The notes beneath the pieces were generated by a model. That model did not search any database. It was not told where the DNA came from and saw only the letters and a program-made list of their open reading frames with translations. Position numbers and translations under genes: made by a program. From NCBI RefSeq assembly GCF_000373245.1, contig NZ_KB890756.1, forward strand, positions 264,580-328,579: a DNA stretch of 64,000 nucleotides. The letters are read 5' to 3'. Within the stretch, counting starts at the first letter, position 1; each line of letters starts with the position of its first letter. This document shows positions 1-8,903 of the stretch, piece after piece. The DNA is from Echinicola pacifica DSM 19836 (GTDB taxonomy: Bacteria; Bacteroidota; Bacteroidia; Cytophagales; Cyclobacteriaceae).

Positions 1-144
1 ATCTGAAGGCTTGGTGCCATTCAGCTGCATCTCCAAATTATGAATCTGGTCACGGATTTCCATATCATTAAACATATCCCCGGTTAGGGAGCCCTTCAAT
101 TCTTCAATTTTGTTACTCAGTGCTTGTTGTTGTTCTGCTGTCAT
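1..144 (-). CDS. 5' end of an unrecognised small protein (partial)
   Basis: An ATG at 144 opens a frame on the minus strand that stays open to the window edge (48 codons seen). The residues are polar and predicted helical, starting MTAEQQQALSNKIEELKG and ending in NGTKPSD. There is no signal peptide, membrane segment or known motif; it may be a short coiled-coil or helical-hairpin protein. It is divergent from the amidohydrolase at 405, and the 260 bases between must hold both promoters. I do not recognise the family, and the C-terminus is outside the window. Confidence 0.55.
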   Translation of the reverse strand, partial: MTAEQQQALSNKIEELKGSLTGDMFNDMEIRDQIHNLEMQLNGTKPSD

Positions 145-404
145 GGCGTTAAAATTTTCTTGGTTTAAAAAAGCAAAATTGTCAGAGAATAAGTTCGCCC
201 AAATTCTTCAATTTTCAAACTCTCCCGCTAAGTAATTGAATCTTAGTCAGGAAACTTCTTTGAAATCAAGCAAGGGCTCTTGCAGCATGAATATAAGCAT
301 AGAGAGCTTGTCCTTGGTAAAATAAAACAGTAAATTAATCATTTACATCACTAGTCCCAAGTAAAGAAAGAGGGCAAGCAAGGGGAATAAGAATCGATAA
401 GGAT

Positions 405-1544
405 ATGAAGAAAGCACATTTCACCTCCATTCAGCAACTCAGGCATAGGCTACATCGGGAGCCTGAGCTATCGGGAGAAGAAAAATCTACCGCCAGGACC
501 ATTGCCGATTTTTTTGGAGGTCTCAGCCATTTCAAGGTCCTTAAATCCCTCGGCGGGCATGGCTTGGCCTTGATCCATGAGTCTTCCACTGCGGGCCCCA
601 CCAGCATGGTACGCTGTGAGCTGGATGGGCTGCCCATAGCCGAAACGGGTAGCCCGAGTTATAGCAGCCAACACCCTGGCCAGTCCCATAGCTGTGGGCA
701 TGATGGACATATGGCGATCGTCGCTGGCTTAGGCTTACAGCTTCAGGACTCCCCCATCCAAAAAGGCAGGGTGGTCCTACTTTACCAGGCTGCTGAAGAA
801 ACGGGAGAAGGAGCTGAAAAAATAATTAATGACCCAAAGTACTCAAAGATTAAATCCGACTACGCCTTTGCCTTACACAATCTTCCGGGCTATGAGCGCT
901 CCCAAATCATCCTGAAAAAGGGAACATTTGCGGCCGCATCCAAGGGGATCATCATTGGTCTATCTGGAAAAACCAGCCATGCTGCGCATCCGGAGGAAGG
1001 GATCAGTCCCAGCATCACCTTGGCGAAACTTATGGTCGGCATGGAGGCCATTCCCAAATCGCTGGAGGAATTTTCTATGATTACCGTCGTACATGCCTGG
1101 ATGGGCGAAAGGTCCTTTGGCACCAGCCCAGGGGAGGCCAGGCTATTGGCAACGCTGAGGGCTTATGATAATCCCAGCATCCAGCGCCTGAGCCACTATA
1201 TAGAGAAATTAGTGGAGCTGCTCGCCAAGGAGGCTGGATTGAGCTATACCATCGACTATACCGAGGAGTTTGAGGCCACCAGCAACGAGCCCGAGGCATG
1301 GCAAATAGTCAATGAGGCCGCCAAAAGCTTGAAGTTAAAAACCTCGCATATCAGGAATCCTTTTAGATGGTCTGAGGACTTTGGGAGGTTTTCTGCCGGG
1401 ACCAAAACCATGATGTTTGGCCTTGGCGCAGGCAAAAAACAAGCTCCTCTGCATCATGGAGACTACGACTTCCCAGATGAAATCATGAAAACAGGGGTGG
1501 ATTTATTTGAAAAAACAATCCGCAGCCTCCACGGAGGATCCTAA
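405..1544 (+). CDS. M20D-family amidohydrolase (N-acyl amino acid hydrolase)
   Basis: A metal-dependent amidohydrolase of peptidase family M20 subfamily D, the group of hippurate, IAA-amino acid and N-acetyl-amino acid hydrolases. The metal-binding motif CGHDGH is at residues 97-102, the acidic EETGEGAE motif near 131 matches the catalytic glutamate region, and a C-terminal His lies in LHHGDYDFPDE. At 379 residues it has normal length for the subfamily, with a dimerisation domain in the middle. No signal peptide is seen, so it is probably cytoplasmic. The next gene, an alanine racemase, starts 25 bases after its stop and is probably co-transcribed, which suggests a joint role in amino-acid or peptidoglycan-fragment salvage (inference). 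The exact substrate cannot be read from sequence. Confidence 0.85.
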   Translation: MKKAHFTSIQQLRHRLHREPELSGEEKSTARTIADFFGGLSHFKVLKSLGGHGLALIHESSTAGPTSMVRCELDGLPIAETGSPSYSSQHPGQSHSCGHDGHMAIVAGLGLQLQDSPIQKGRVVLLYQAAEETGEGAEKIINDPKYSKIKSDYAFALHNLPGYERSQIILKKGTFAAASKGIIIGLSGKTSHAAHPEEGISPSITLAKLMVGMEAIPKSLEEFSMITVVHAWMGERSFGTSPGEARLLATLRAYDNPSIQRLSHYIEKLVELLAKEAGLSYTIDYTEEFEATSNEPEAWQIVNEAAKSLKLKTSHIRNPFRWSEDFGRFSAGTKTMMFGLGAGKKQAPLHHGDYDFPDEIMKTGVDLFEKTIRSLHGGS

Positions 1545-1569
1545 TTACCGCTTAGAGAATAAGTACCTT

Positions 1570-2724
1570 ATGACACATACCTCAAGGCTAGAAATTAGCC
1601 GCTCAGCTTACCGAAAGAATATCCGATTTATCAGAAACCAAATAGGCAGCAGCCCTATCATCAGTGCCGTCATCAAGGGCAATGCCTATGGTCATGGCAT
1701 CGAGAATATCGTCCCCATAGCCGAGGAAGCGGGCATCCGCCATTTTAGCGCCTTCAGCACCGATGAGGCTAGAAGGGTAAAAAACAGCTCGCGCAAAGGG
1801 AGTCAAATTATGATCATGGGAATGCTCCACACCGAGGACTTGCCATGGATTATAGAGAATGAAATTAGCTTTTATTGCTTTGAATTTGACCGACTAAAGC
1901 AGGCGATCCAGCAGGCTAAGGTGATGAATAAGGTGGCCAGGATTCATATCGAGGTGGAGACGGGATTTCACCGCACAGGCTTCGAATGGCAGGAAAAGGA
2001 GGCTCTAGCCAAACTCCTCCTTAATAATGCCGAGCATATCCAGCTCTCAGGCCTTTGTACGCATTTTGCAGGAGCGGAGAGCATCGCGAATTACCTACGG
2101 GTAAAGAAACAAATCGAGCAATACCATACATTCAAAAATTGGTTTGTGGAGAATGAGATAAACTTCGCCAGCTATCACACCGCCTGCTCGGCAGCCTCCT
2201 TAAGCTTCCCCGAGACCATCATGGATATGGTCCGCATAGGGATCGTGCAATACGGGTTTTGGCCGAGTCAGGAGACCTATATGAGCAAGTTTCCTGAGCT
2301 AGCAGCTGGCAAGAAAAACCCACTTAAGCGGCTAATAAGTTGGAAAAGCAGCATTATGAGTATCAAGGAAGTTGCCATGGGGCAGTTTGTTGGCTATGGC
2401 ACCACCTATATGGCTCCTCGAAAAATGAAAATAGCCCTCGTTCCCATTGGCTATTGCCATGGCTTCTCCAGAATGCTGAGCAACCTGGGCAGAGTACTGA
2501 TCAATGGCAAAAGGGTGCCGGTGGTCGGAAATGTAACCATGAACTCCATATCCATCGATGTCACCGATCTGAAGGGCGTCCAAAAGGGAGATGAAGTGGT
2601 AATTATTGGCAAACAGAAATCGAATGAAATCACCGTGGCTTCCTTCAGCGAAACTACCCAACAGGTGAACTACGAACTCCTCACCCGCCTCCCCTCAGAC
2701 ATCCCTAGACAAATCGTTTACTAA
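1570..2724 (+). CDS. alr: Alanine racemase
   Basis: A PLP-dependent racemase interconverting L- and D-alanine for peptidoglycan. The PLP lysine is K36 in AVIKGNAYGHG, the ETGFHRTG segment corresponds to the pyridine-binding arginine loop, and the second catalytic base is Y276 in VGYGTTY. The C-terminal beta domain contains GRVLINGKRVPVVGN and ends normally. The frame is open from 1507, inside the previous gene, but the ATG at 1570 gives 384 residues and puts the PLP lysine at the usual distance from the N-terminus, so I chose it. In the usual VPxVGRVCMD motif the Arg-Val-Cys-Met is here Asn-Val-Thr-Met, a modest departure. The conserved lysine and tyrosine argue for an active enzyme. Confidence 0.9.
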   Translation: MTHTSRLEISRSAYRKNIRFIRNQIGSSPIISAVIKGNAYGHGIENIVPIAEEAGIRHFSAFSTDEARRVKNSSRKGSQIMIMGMLHTEDLPWIIENEISFYCFEFDRLKQAIQQAKVMNKVARIHIEVETGFHRTGFEWQEKEALAKLLLNNAEHIQLSGLCTHFAGAESIANYLRVKKQIEQYHTFKNWFVENEINFASYHTACSAASLSFPETIMDMVRIGIVQYGFWPSQETYMSKFPELAAGKKNPLKRLISWKSSIMSIKEVAMGQFVGYGTTYMAPRKMKIALVPIGYCHGFSRMLSNLGRVLINGKRVPVVGNVTMNSISIDVTDLKGVQKGDEVVIIGKQKSNEITVASFSETTQQVNYELLTRLPSDIPRQIVY

Positions 2725-3208
2725 TCTTACAAAGCCAAGCCCAGACTCAGGCACTCTTACTCCGCTCCCAGCTTCTCTACCGATATGCTATTTACTAGCC
2801 CCAAAAACTGACAACTTTTATCAGCCCCAATACACTGACTCATAAATAAGACTCAGGCCTTAAGATAATGCTATAGATTTTGCTCTGAAAATCTCTTCGA
2901 CGAAAATTTAATGGCTCGATATTTCATGGGATTTTTTTTCAATCAATGGGTCTAATCTGTCAGAGGAGGCTTCACAGGCAAGACTGACAGGCATCACTCA
3001 GCAGCTGAGAGAACCGATCGAATAATTTCTGTCATTTTTTTTCTGGCAAGCCTCATAATTGTATGGTCTTTGTGGCAGGAATGAACCAAAAAATATAAGT
3101 CATTTCACTTATTGCTTAGGTATTTTTCTGCAAAGAAAAGCAGCACTGCAATAACGTAAGGACGAGCATTTAAATTCTAATTTTGTTTAACCAAATCAAA
3201 CAGTACAA
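2725..3208. other. Intergenic region, no gene seen
   Basis: About 480 bases between alr and the META-domain lipoprotein. It is AT-rich with frequent stops in all frames, and I see no strong hairpin, tRNA or repeat. It presumably contains the alr terminator and the promoter of the lipoprotein gene. Confidence 0.5.
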
Positions 3209-3613
3209 ATGACATTCAAAAACACGATACCAGCATTGGTAATGATTGTTTTCGGACTATTCTCTTGTGGTGGCCCCACTGATATTGGCAAATATGAGTG
3301 GAGTGTAAGAGAAATCAATGGCGCCCCAGCTACCCAGGAGCAACTCGCAAAATTATCCTTGAAGTTTGAGGCGGAGTCTAAGGTTACTGGCCAGGCTCCC
3401 TGCGATGAATTTCGGGGCAAGGCGGTCTATAATAAAGACAAGGTGAAATTTACCACCTTATATACCGACCAAAATTCCTGTGACCAAGGTGCCCTGCAAA
3501 GTGCCTACCTGAGTTCACTCGAAAATAGCGCTACCTATACGACTACAGCCAATCGCATGGTGTTCTTCGACAAAGACGGAAACATCACCGTGGAGTTTGA
3601 GCAGAAAAAATAA
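3209..3613 (+). CDS. META-domain lipoprotein (HslJ-like)
   Basis: A 134-residue envelope protein. The N-terminus is a lipoprotein signal peptide with the lipobox LFSC, so the mature protein would start at C20. The rest is a META-type domain: it opens with the typical W-x-V-x-x-I-N-G pattern (WSVREINGAP), has the A-P-C-D-E-F-R-G motif where the family has GCN.F.G, and ends with a beta strand reading NITVEFEQK. HslJ/META proteins are small periplasmic or outer-membrane proteins linked in some bacteria to heat or antibiotic stress; no enzymatic activity is known. It is monocistronic here. Confidence 0.75.
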   Translation: MTFKNTIPALVMIVFGLFSCGGPTDIGKYEWSVREINGAPATQEQLAKLSLKFEAESKVTGQAPCDEFRGKAVYNKDKVKFTTLYTDQNSCDQGALQSAYLSSLENSATYTTTANRMVFFDKDGNITVEFEQKK

Positions 3614-3892
3614 CCCATAACAGCTGGAATATTAGCTCATACGGGCTCTAATTCCAAATACCTCGAAACCACGTAATTCTTAGGATTGCGTGGTTTCCTT
3701 CACGATAGGCTCCCATTTTTAATGCAAGCGCCCCTTCTTTTGCTGCCTAAGATCGTATTTCAACTTTTCAGGCAACTATTATTAAAGAAAGCAGCGCTTA
3801 AAATGAGGAGAACCTTTTTATACTATTATTCGATTCTAAAATTTTATTAGCTGAATAAGGACGGGGCAAAGCCTCCGGAGGCAGCTAAAAAA
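3614..3892. other. Intergenic region, no gene seen
   Basis: AT-rich spacer between two converging transcription units (the META lipoprotein on plus, dusB on minus). The only strong structure is the terminator listed just downstream. Confidence 0.5.
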
Positions 3893-3929
3893 ATAAAGCG
3901 TGCTAAGGTCAAAACTCAGCACGCTTTAT
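3893..3929 (-). terminator. Rho-independent terminator of dusB
   Basis: A perfect 12-bp stem (ATAAAGCGTGCT paired with AGCACGCTTTAT) around a 13-base loop. Read on the minus strand it is followed by a run of seven T, so it terminates the dusB transcript. Confidence 0.85.
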
Positions 3930-3978
3930 GGCTCGACAGAAGCCTTTATATTTAGGCTAGGAATTTCCTATTATGACT

Positions 3979-4077
3979 TCAAACAATTTTGTCCTGTAAG
4001 GACCAGCACTCCAACAGCATAAAATAAATCGGCAAAGCAAGGCTACTTAATAAAATAAGCCCAGCGAGACCGACCAT
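3979..4077 (-). CDS. Possible 32-residue single-membrane-segment peptide
   Basis: A short frame between the dusB stop and its terminator. It would encode MVGLAGLILLSSLALPIYF and a short polar tail, a plausible single transmembrane helix. A GGAAGGAG sequence lies just before the ATG but only 2 bases away, closer than a normal ribosome site, and this phylum rarely uses such sites. It may be chance. Confidence 0.22.
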   Translation of the reverse strand: MVGLAGLILLSSLALPIYFMLLECWSLQDKIV

Positions 4078-4102
4078 TACTCCTTCCCTATATAAGCTAA
4101 GT

Positions 4103-5104
4103 TTAGCCTTGTGCAGCAAACTGGTAATCGGCAAACACCTCTGCCACCTCATCCAGGATCGCAGCCACTTCCTCATAGGTATCGGCAGTCACCATTTGGG
4201 TTCTAAAAGGCTTGAAATTTGGCATACCACGGAAGTAATTGGTATAATGTCTCCTCATCTCGAGGATACCGAGTTTTTCACCTTTCCACTTGACAGAGAA
4301 GTCCAGGTGTTTTTTGGTAATTCGAATTCGCTCATCCAATCCTGGTGCAGAAAGCTTCTCACCTGTTTCGAAGAAGTGTTTTATTTCATTAAAGATCCAT
4401 GGATATCCGATGGCGGCGCGGCCGATCATCATTCCGTCCACCCCAAATCGATTACGATAATCGAGAGCTTTCTCGGGGCTATCGATGTCTCCATTCCCAA
4501 ATAGGGGGATATGAATCCGCGGATTTTCCTTGATTTTGGCGAGGTAGGTCCAGTCGGCTTCCCCTTTATACATTTGTTTTCTGGTCCTGGCATGGACGCT
4601 GATGGCTTGGATGCCGACATCCTGGAGTCTTTCGACGACCTCGACGATCCTGATGGTATTTTGATCCCATCCTAGCCGGGTTTTTACGGTGACGGGGATT
4701 TTGACCGCATTGACAATCTCGGCGGTCATCTCGACCATTTTGTCGATATCCAATAATATACCGGCACCGGCGCCTTTGCAGGCCACCTTATTGACGGGGC
4801 AGCCATAATTGATATCGAGGATATCTGGGCCCGCAGCCTCCGCGATGGCGGCAGCTTCGCGCATAGATTCTATTTCATTGCCGAATATCTGAATGCCGAT
4901 GGGGCGTTCATATTCGAAAATATCAAGCTTTTGTACACTTTTGGCAGCATCCCGGATCAAACCTTCCGAGCTGATAAATTCTGTGTACATCAAGTCCGCA
5001 CCATTTTCCTTACATACCGCTCTGAAGGGCGGATCGCTCACATCTTCCATCGGTGCAAGCAGTAATGGAAATTCCCCTAAGCTTAAGTTTCCTATTTTTA
5101 CCAC
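4103..5104 (-). CDS. dusB: tRNA-dihydrouridine synthase B
   Basis: A flavoenzyme that reduces uridine to dihydrouridine in tRNA with FMN and NADPH. The N-terminal TIM barrel begins with the family signature PLLLAPMEDVSDPPFR. The catalytic cysteine is C102 in DINYGCPVNK, the phosphate-binding GNGDIDSPEKA segment lies near residue 203, and the C-terminal helical domain carries the RRHYTNYFRGMP stretch typical of DusB. Length (333 residues) is normal. It is divergent from the CPBP protease gene with only 37 bases between the two starts, so the promoters overlap. A strong terminator lies about 170 bases downstream. Confidence 0.92.
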   Translation of the reverse strand: MVKIGNLSLGEFPLLLAPMEDVSDPPFRAVCKENGADLMYTEFISSEGLIRDAAKSVQKLDIFEYERPIGIQIFGNEIESMREAAAIAEAAGPDILDINYGCPVNKVACKGAGAGILLDIDKMVEMTAEIVNAVKIPVTVKTRLGWDQNTIRIVEVVERLQDVGIQAISVHARTRKQMYKGEADWTYLAKIKENPRIHIPLFGNGDIDSPEKALDYRNRFGVDGMMIGRAAIGYPWIFNEIKHFFETGEKLSAPGLDERIRITKKHLDFSVKWKGEKLGILEMRRHYTNYFRGMPNFKPFRTQMVTADTYEEVAAILDEVAEVFADYQFAAQG

Positions 5105-5141
5105 GATTGATTTATAATTTTCCTGTAAATTTACCCCAATT

Positions 5142-6101
5142 ATGGAGATTTATAAAACCCAAAGCCAAATTGCTGCAAAACAAAACTGGTTATTATCACT
5201 AGTTGTATTGATTTTGATCACATTTGGCGTACTAGCACTGACACAAGGCATTGCAATAGCAATTATACCTTTACTCTTTGACATCCCTTATGAGGAGATT
5301 CTACCGTTATTTTCAGGTGATATTACGCATCCCAACGGAAGAATGGCCATGATGTTTCTTCAAGGCCTCGGTGGAGGCCTCGCTTTTCTACTTGCGGGAT
5401 GGCTATTTTCACATTTGGTAGAAAAAGCCAGCCTTGGATGGAAACAACAATTGGCCAGGGTTCAGTTCACTAGTATTTTAATTACGATTCCTTTATTGCT
5501 AGGTTTTGTCATGTTTGATACCCTTATTATAGAGTGGAATGCAAACATCCAGTTCCCTGAAGCCTTAAGGACTTTCGAGGAGATGGTAAAATCGATGGAG
5601 GAATCGGCGATGAAGCTCACCATCTACCTGACTGACTTCCAGTCCTTCGGGGAGTTTATTGCGGGATTATTGGTGATTGGGGTTTTTGCAGGCATTGGCG
5701 AGGAGTATTTCTTCCGCGGGGTGATGCAGCCAAAGATGAGAGCTTATACGGGCAGCCATCATGCGGGTATCTGGATTACGGCCTTTATATTTTCGGCAAT
5801 TCACTTTCAGTTTTACGGTTTTGTTCCACGAATGCTTCTTGGAGCGCTATTTGGCTATTTATATTGGTTTTCTGGCAGCTTAGTGTACCCTATGCTTGCA
5901 CATATTCTAAATAATTCCCTAACGGTATTGATGGTTTATCTAAACAAGTTAGGGCTAGTGGAGTTTGATATCGAAAGCCCGGACCAGGTCAATTGGCTAG
6001 TGGTCGCCACAGGATCCTTGCTATTCATAATATGTTTAAGATTATTTATTCAACATAACCAAAAACAACAGACCCATGGACAAGTGGCAGAAAGTATTTG
6101 A
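5142..6101 (+). CDS. CPBP-family intramembrane metalloprotease
   Basis: An integral membrane protein of the CPBP/Abi (CAAX protease and bacteriocin-processing) family, 319 residues with about eight hydrophobic segments. The diagnostic motifs are all present: motif 1 EEYFFRG at about 187-193, motif 2 with His in FSAIHFQFYGF, and motif 3 HILNNSL near 269. These residues form the glutamate/histidine active site of Rce1-like proteases. Its natural substrate is unknown. The DUF2007 gene begins inside its last codons (26-base overlap) and cdsA follows, so the three are probably one transcript. Confidence 0.85.
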   Translation: MEIYKTQSQIAAKQNWLLSLVVLILITFGVLALTQGIAIAIIPLLFDIPYEEILPLFSGDITHPNGRMAMMFLQGLGGGLAFLLAGWLFSHLVEKASLGWKQQLARVQFTSILITIPLLLGFVMFDTLIIEWNANIQFPEALRTFEEMVKSMEESAMKLTIYLTDFQSFGEFIAGLLVIGVFAGIGEEYFFRGVMQPKMRAYTGSHHAGIWITAFIFSAIHFQFYGFVPRMLLGALFGYLYWFSGSLVYPMLAHILNNSLTVLMVYLNKLGLVEFDIESPDQVNWLVVATGSLLFIICLRLFIQHNQKQQTHGQVAESI

Positions 6102-6282
6102 GACTGACACGGGGATCCGTGCAGAAATCGTCAAGGGAGTCCTCATCGAGCACGAGATAGGTGCGATCGTGTTGAATAAAAAGGAGTCTGTATATCAAAT
6201 CAACGGGACCTATCAGGTGATGGTGGCCCCGGAACATGCCCTTAGGGCCATTAATATTATCAAGAATGAGATATCGTTTTAA
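6076..6282 (+). CDS. DUF2007-type small signal-transducer-like protein
   Basis: A 68-residue soluble protein with the DUF2007 pattern: a strand-helix start (WQKVFETDTGIRAEIVKGVL), a central Y-x-V-M-V-A-P-E strand and a C-terminal helix (HALRAINIIKNE). The family resembles the PII-like/ACT ferredoxin-like fold and has no proven function. It overlaps the 3' end of the CPBP protease gene by 26 bases, and cdsA starts inside its own 3' end, so translation of the three genes is probably coupled. Confidence 0.75.
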   Translation: MDKWQKVFETDTGIRAEIVKGVLIEHEIGAIVLNKKESVYQINGTYQVMVAPEHALRAINIIKNEISF

Positions 6283-7105
6283 TATATCCAATTACAGTGA
6301 ATTAGCCCAACGTATCATCACCGCCCTCATAGGAGCCGCTATCATCGTGGTGGGTTCCATGTATAGCCCTTGGATATATTTTGGGATTTTTGGGATCATT
6401 TTGATCCTGGCGCAGGCGGAGTTTTATAAGCTCTGCGGCCTGGATGGGATGCTTCCACTGAAGTCATTTGGGACCTTCTTAGGATTTTTGATCTTTCTGA
6501 TGTCCTTTTTGGTGGAGATGAATCATATGAGTGACCGCTATTATTTCTTGATTTTCCCGATGGTTTCCCTTATCTTTTTCATTAAACTCTACCGTAAATC
6601 TGACAAAAAACCATTCACTGGTATTGCGTACACGTTTCTCGGTATATTTTACGTAGCTGTACCTTTTGCATTATTAAATTTGGCGGCATTCTCTGTGGAT
6701 GGCACCTTTCATTACGAGTTGATTATTGGCTCATTATTTATTCTATGGGCCAGTGATACGGGAGCATATTTTGCGGGAACGAAATTCGGTAAGACGAAGT
6801 TATTTGAGCGGGTATCTCCGAAGAAGTCATGGGAAGGAAGTCTGGGGGGCGCAGTGGCAGCATTTGCGACAGCCTATATGCTAAGCACGAATTTCGGTGT
6901 GATTCCCCAGTGGAAGTGGTTAAGTATTGGAGGGATCATCATAATAGCGGGCACCTATGGAGACTTAATTGAGTCTTTATTCAAGCGAAGCATCGCCATC
7001 AAAGACTCCGGCAAGGGCCTTCCAGGACATGGAGGCTTCATGGATCGTTTTGACGGATTGTTAGTTTCAGCCCCTTTTATTGCTGCGTTTTTGAAAATAT
7101 TTTAA
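6266..7105 (+). CDS. cdsA: Phosphatidate cytidylyltransferase
   Basis: Makes CDP-diacylglycerol from phosphatidic acid and CTP, the branch point of phospholipid synthesis in the inner membrane. It has about eight transmembrane helices and the C-terminal family signature KDSGKGLPGHGGFMDRFDG, with an upstream SPKKSWEGSLGG motif. The ATG at 6266, inside the end of the DUF2007 gene, gives 279 residues; the frame is open from 6236, but the extra ten residues are not typical. The phosphatidylserine decarboxylase at 8904, in the same pathway, is separated from it only by the dehydrogenase gene. Confidence 0.92.
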   Translation: MRYRFNISNYSELAQRIITALIGAAIIVVGSMYSPWIYFGIFGIILILAQAEFYKLCGLDGMLPLKSFGTFLGFLIFLMSFLVEMNHMSDRYYFLIFPMVSLIFFIKLYRKSDKKPFTGIAYTFLGIFYVAVPFALLNLAAFSVDGTFHYELIIGSLFILWASDTGAYFAGTKFGKTKLFERVSPKKSWEGSLGGAVAAFATAYMLSTNFGVIPQWKWLSIGGIIIIAGTYGDLIESLFKRSIAIKDSGKGLPGHGGFMDRFDGLLVSAPFIAAFLKIF

Positions 7106-7179
7106 AAAACATAGGTGGATTTTGAAAATGTGCCTAATATTGCACCAGAATTATCTTCTATATAAACCAAGACCCAATT

Positions 7180-8457
7180 ATGGCTTACATTGAACCGGCT
7201 CCTATAAAGGACAAAGAAAATCCTTTGGAGTCAATGATGGAGAGGTTTAACATTGCAGCAGAAAAACTTGGCCTATCTGATGAGGTCTATAATGTGCTGA
7301 AAAACCCCGCAAAACAGGTTATTGTCTCGCTACCGATCACCATGGACAGTGGCAAGATCCAGGTATTCGAAGGCATACGCGTGATTCATTCCAATATCCT
7401 CGGCCCAGCCAAAGGCGGAATCCGATTTGCACCCGACGTGCATATCGATGAAGTCCGGGCGCTAGCTGCATGGATGACCTGGAAATGCGCCGTGGTGGAC
7501 ATCCCCTACGGCGGGGGAAAAGGTGGCGTACGCTGTAATCCTCGAGAAATGTCTCCTGGAGAAATCGAACGTCTAATGAGAGCATATACCCTTGCGATGA
7601 TCGACGTATTCGGTCCAGATAAGGATATCCCCGCTCCTGATATGGGCACAGGACCAAGAGAAATGGCCTGGCTAATGGATGAGTACTCCAAAGCCAAAGG
7701 TACCACTGTCAATGCCGTCGTAACAGGAAAACCCCTGGTACTCGGTGGATCTCTCGGCAGAACAGAAGCCACCGGAAGGGGCGTAATGGTCTCTGCGCTG
7801 TCAGCCATGGAAAAACTAAAAATCAATCCTTTTCAAGCCACTTGCGCCGTTCAGGGTTTTGGGAATGTGGGCTCCTGGGCCGCATTGCTATTAGAAGAAA
7901 GAGGTCTGAAGATCATCTCAGTATCCGATATCTCCGGTGCCTATCACAATGCCCAGGGCATCAATATCCGTGAAGCGATCAACTATAGAGACAGCAATAA
8001 AGGAACCCTTGAGGGATTTCCCGGAGCCGACAAACTTGCTGACCCAGCAGAATTGCTCGAGCTAGCCGTAGATGTGCTGGTACCTGCCGCCGTGGAAGAT
8101 GTGATCACCAAGAAAAATGTGGATAATATCAAGGCCAAGCTAATCGTGGAGGGTGCCAACGGCCCCACCTCCTTCAATGCCGATAAGATCATCAATGAAA
8201 AAGGCATTATGGTGGTCCCTGATATCCTCGCCAATGCGGGCGGTGTTACCGTCTCTTATTTTGAGTGGGTTCAAAACCGCCTGGGTTATAAATGGACTGC
8301 CGAAAGGGTAAACAGAAGATCCGACAGGATCATGAAAGAGGCCTTTGATCAGGTGTACAAAACCTCCATCAAGCATGAGGTCCCTATGAGAATCGCAGCC
8401 TATATCGTGGCCATCGACAAGGTAGCACAAACCTACCAATTCAGAGGTGGCTTCTAA
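7180..8457 (+). CDS. gdhA: Glu/Leu/Phe/Val-family dehydrogenase (glutamate dehydrogenase)
   Basis: A 425-residue NAD(P)-dependent amino-acid dehydrogenase that interconverts glutamate and 2-oxoglutarate plus ammonia. The substrate-binding stretch GPAKGGIRFAPDV and the catalytic lysine motif DIPYGGGKGGVRCNP are intact, and the Rossmann domain shows VQGFGNVGSWAA. The IVEGANGPTS and DILANAGGVTVSYFEW motifs near the C-terminus are typical of the short, hexameric GDH group. Preference for NAD or NADP is not clear from the sequence. It ends just before a strong terminator. Confidence 0.88.
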   Translation: MAYIEPAPIKDKENPLESMMERFNIAAEKLGLSDEVYNVLKNPAKQVIVSLPITMDSGKIQVFEGIRVIHSNILGPAKGGIRFAPDVHIDEVRALAAWMTWKCAVVDIPYGGGKGGVRCNPREMSPGEIERLMRAYTLAMIDVFGPDKDIPAPDMGTGPREMAWLMDEYSKAKGTTVNAVVTGKPLVLGGSLGRTEATGRGVMVSALSAMEKLKINPFQATCAVQGFGNVGSWAALLLEERGLKIISVSDISGAYHNAQGINIREAINYRDSNKGTLEGFPGADKLADPAELLELAVDVLVPAAVEDVITKKNVDNIKAKLIVEGANGPTSFNADKIINEKGIMVVPDILANAGGVTVSYFEWVQNRLGYKWTAERVNRRSDRIMKEAFDQVYKTSIKHEVPMRIAAYIVAIDKVAQTYQFRGGF

Positions 8458-8480
8458 TCGTAAAATATAATTCTATCAGG

Positions 8481-8510
8481 AAAGCCTCGCCCTTGGGAGA
8501 GGCTTTTTTT
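8481..8510 (+). terminator. Rho-independent terminator after gdhA
   Basis: An 8-bp stem AAAGCCTC/GAGGCTTT with a 10-base loop, running into a T tract, 23 bases after the gdhA stop. Confidence 0.85.
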
Positions 8511-8903
8511 ATTGCTTCTTCTCAAGCCACCTGGAGACTTCCGGTTTCCATAGAAAGCGATGCCAGCCCGAATGGCTTTTCTCCAAATTCCTGTCCAATC
8601 TAAAGTGGCAAACCTTCCATGAACGCAAGGAAGGGCGAATGCTAGACTGCGAGAATGCACAGAGATAAAGGGCTAAAACCTTATAATCTCTGGCATCATA
8701 TGGCTGGCTTTTGCCATGTATAGACTAAAATTTAGAGAAGAGCACTTTTGATATAATATTGGGTAATTGGTACAGAAGCGCAATTTTTTCTTTAACATAC
8801 CAATAAATATTGGCAAATTGCAGGTGGATTTATCGGTATGGCCTGAGAAACCGGTCTAAAAAATGGTAAATCCATTAAATATCATTGAATTAACCCATAT
8901 CTA
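8511..8903. other. Intergenic region, no gene seen
   Basis: About 390 bases upstream of the phosphatidylserine decarboxylase gene. A short minus-strand frame crosses it but carries no recognisable protein; I see no repeat or RNA gene. Confidence 0.45.

Noticed and set aside
7337..7826. Long minus-strand frames inside the dehydrogenase gene
   Set aside because: They are shadows of a well-supported conserved gene on the other strand.
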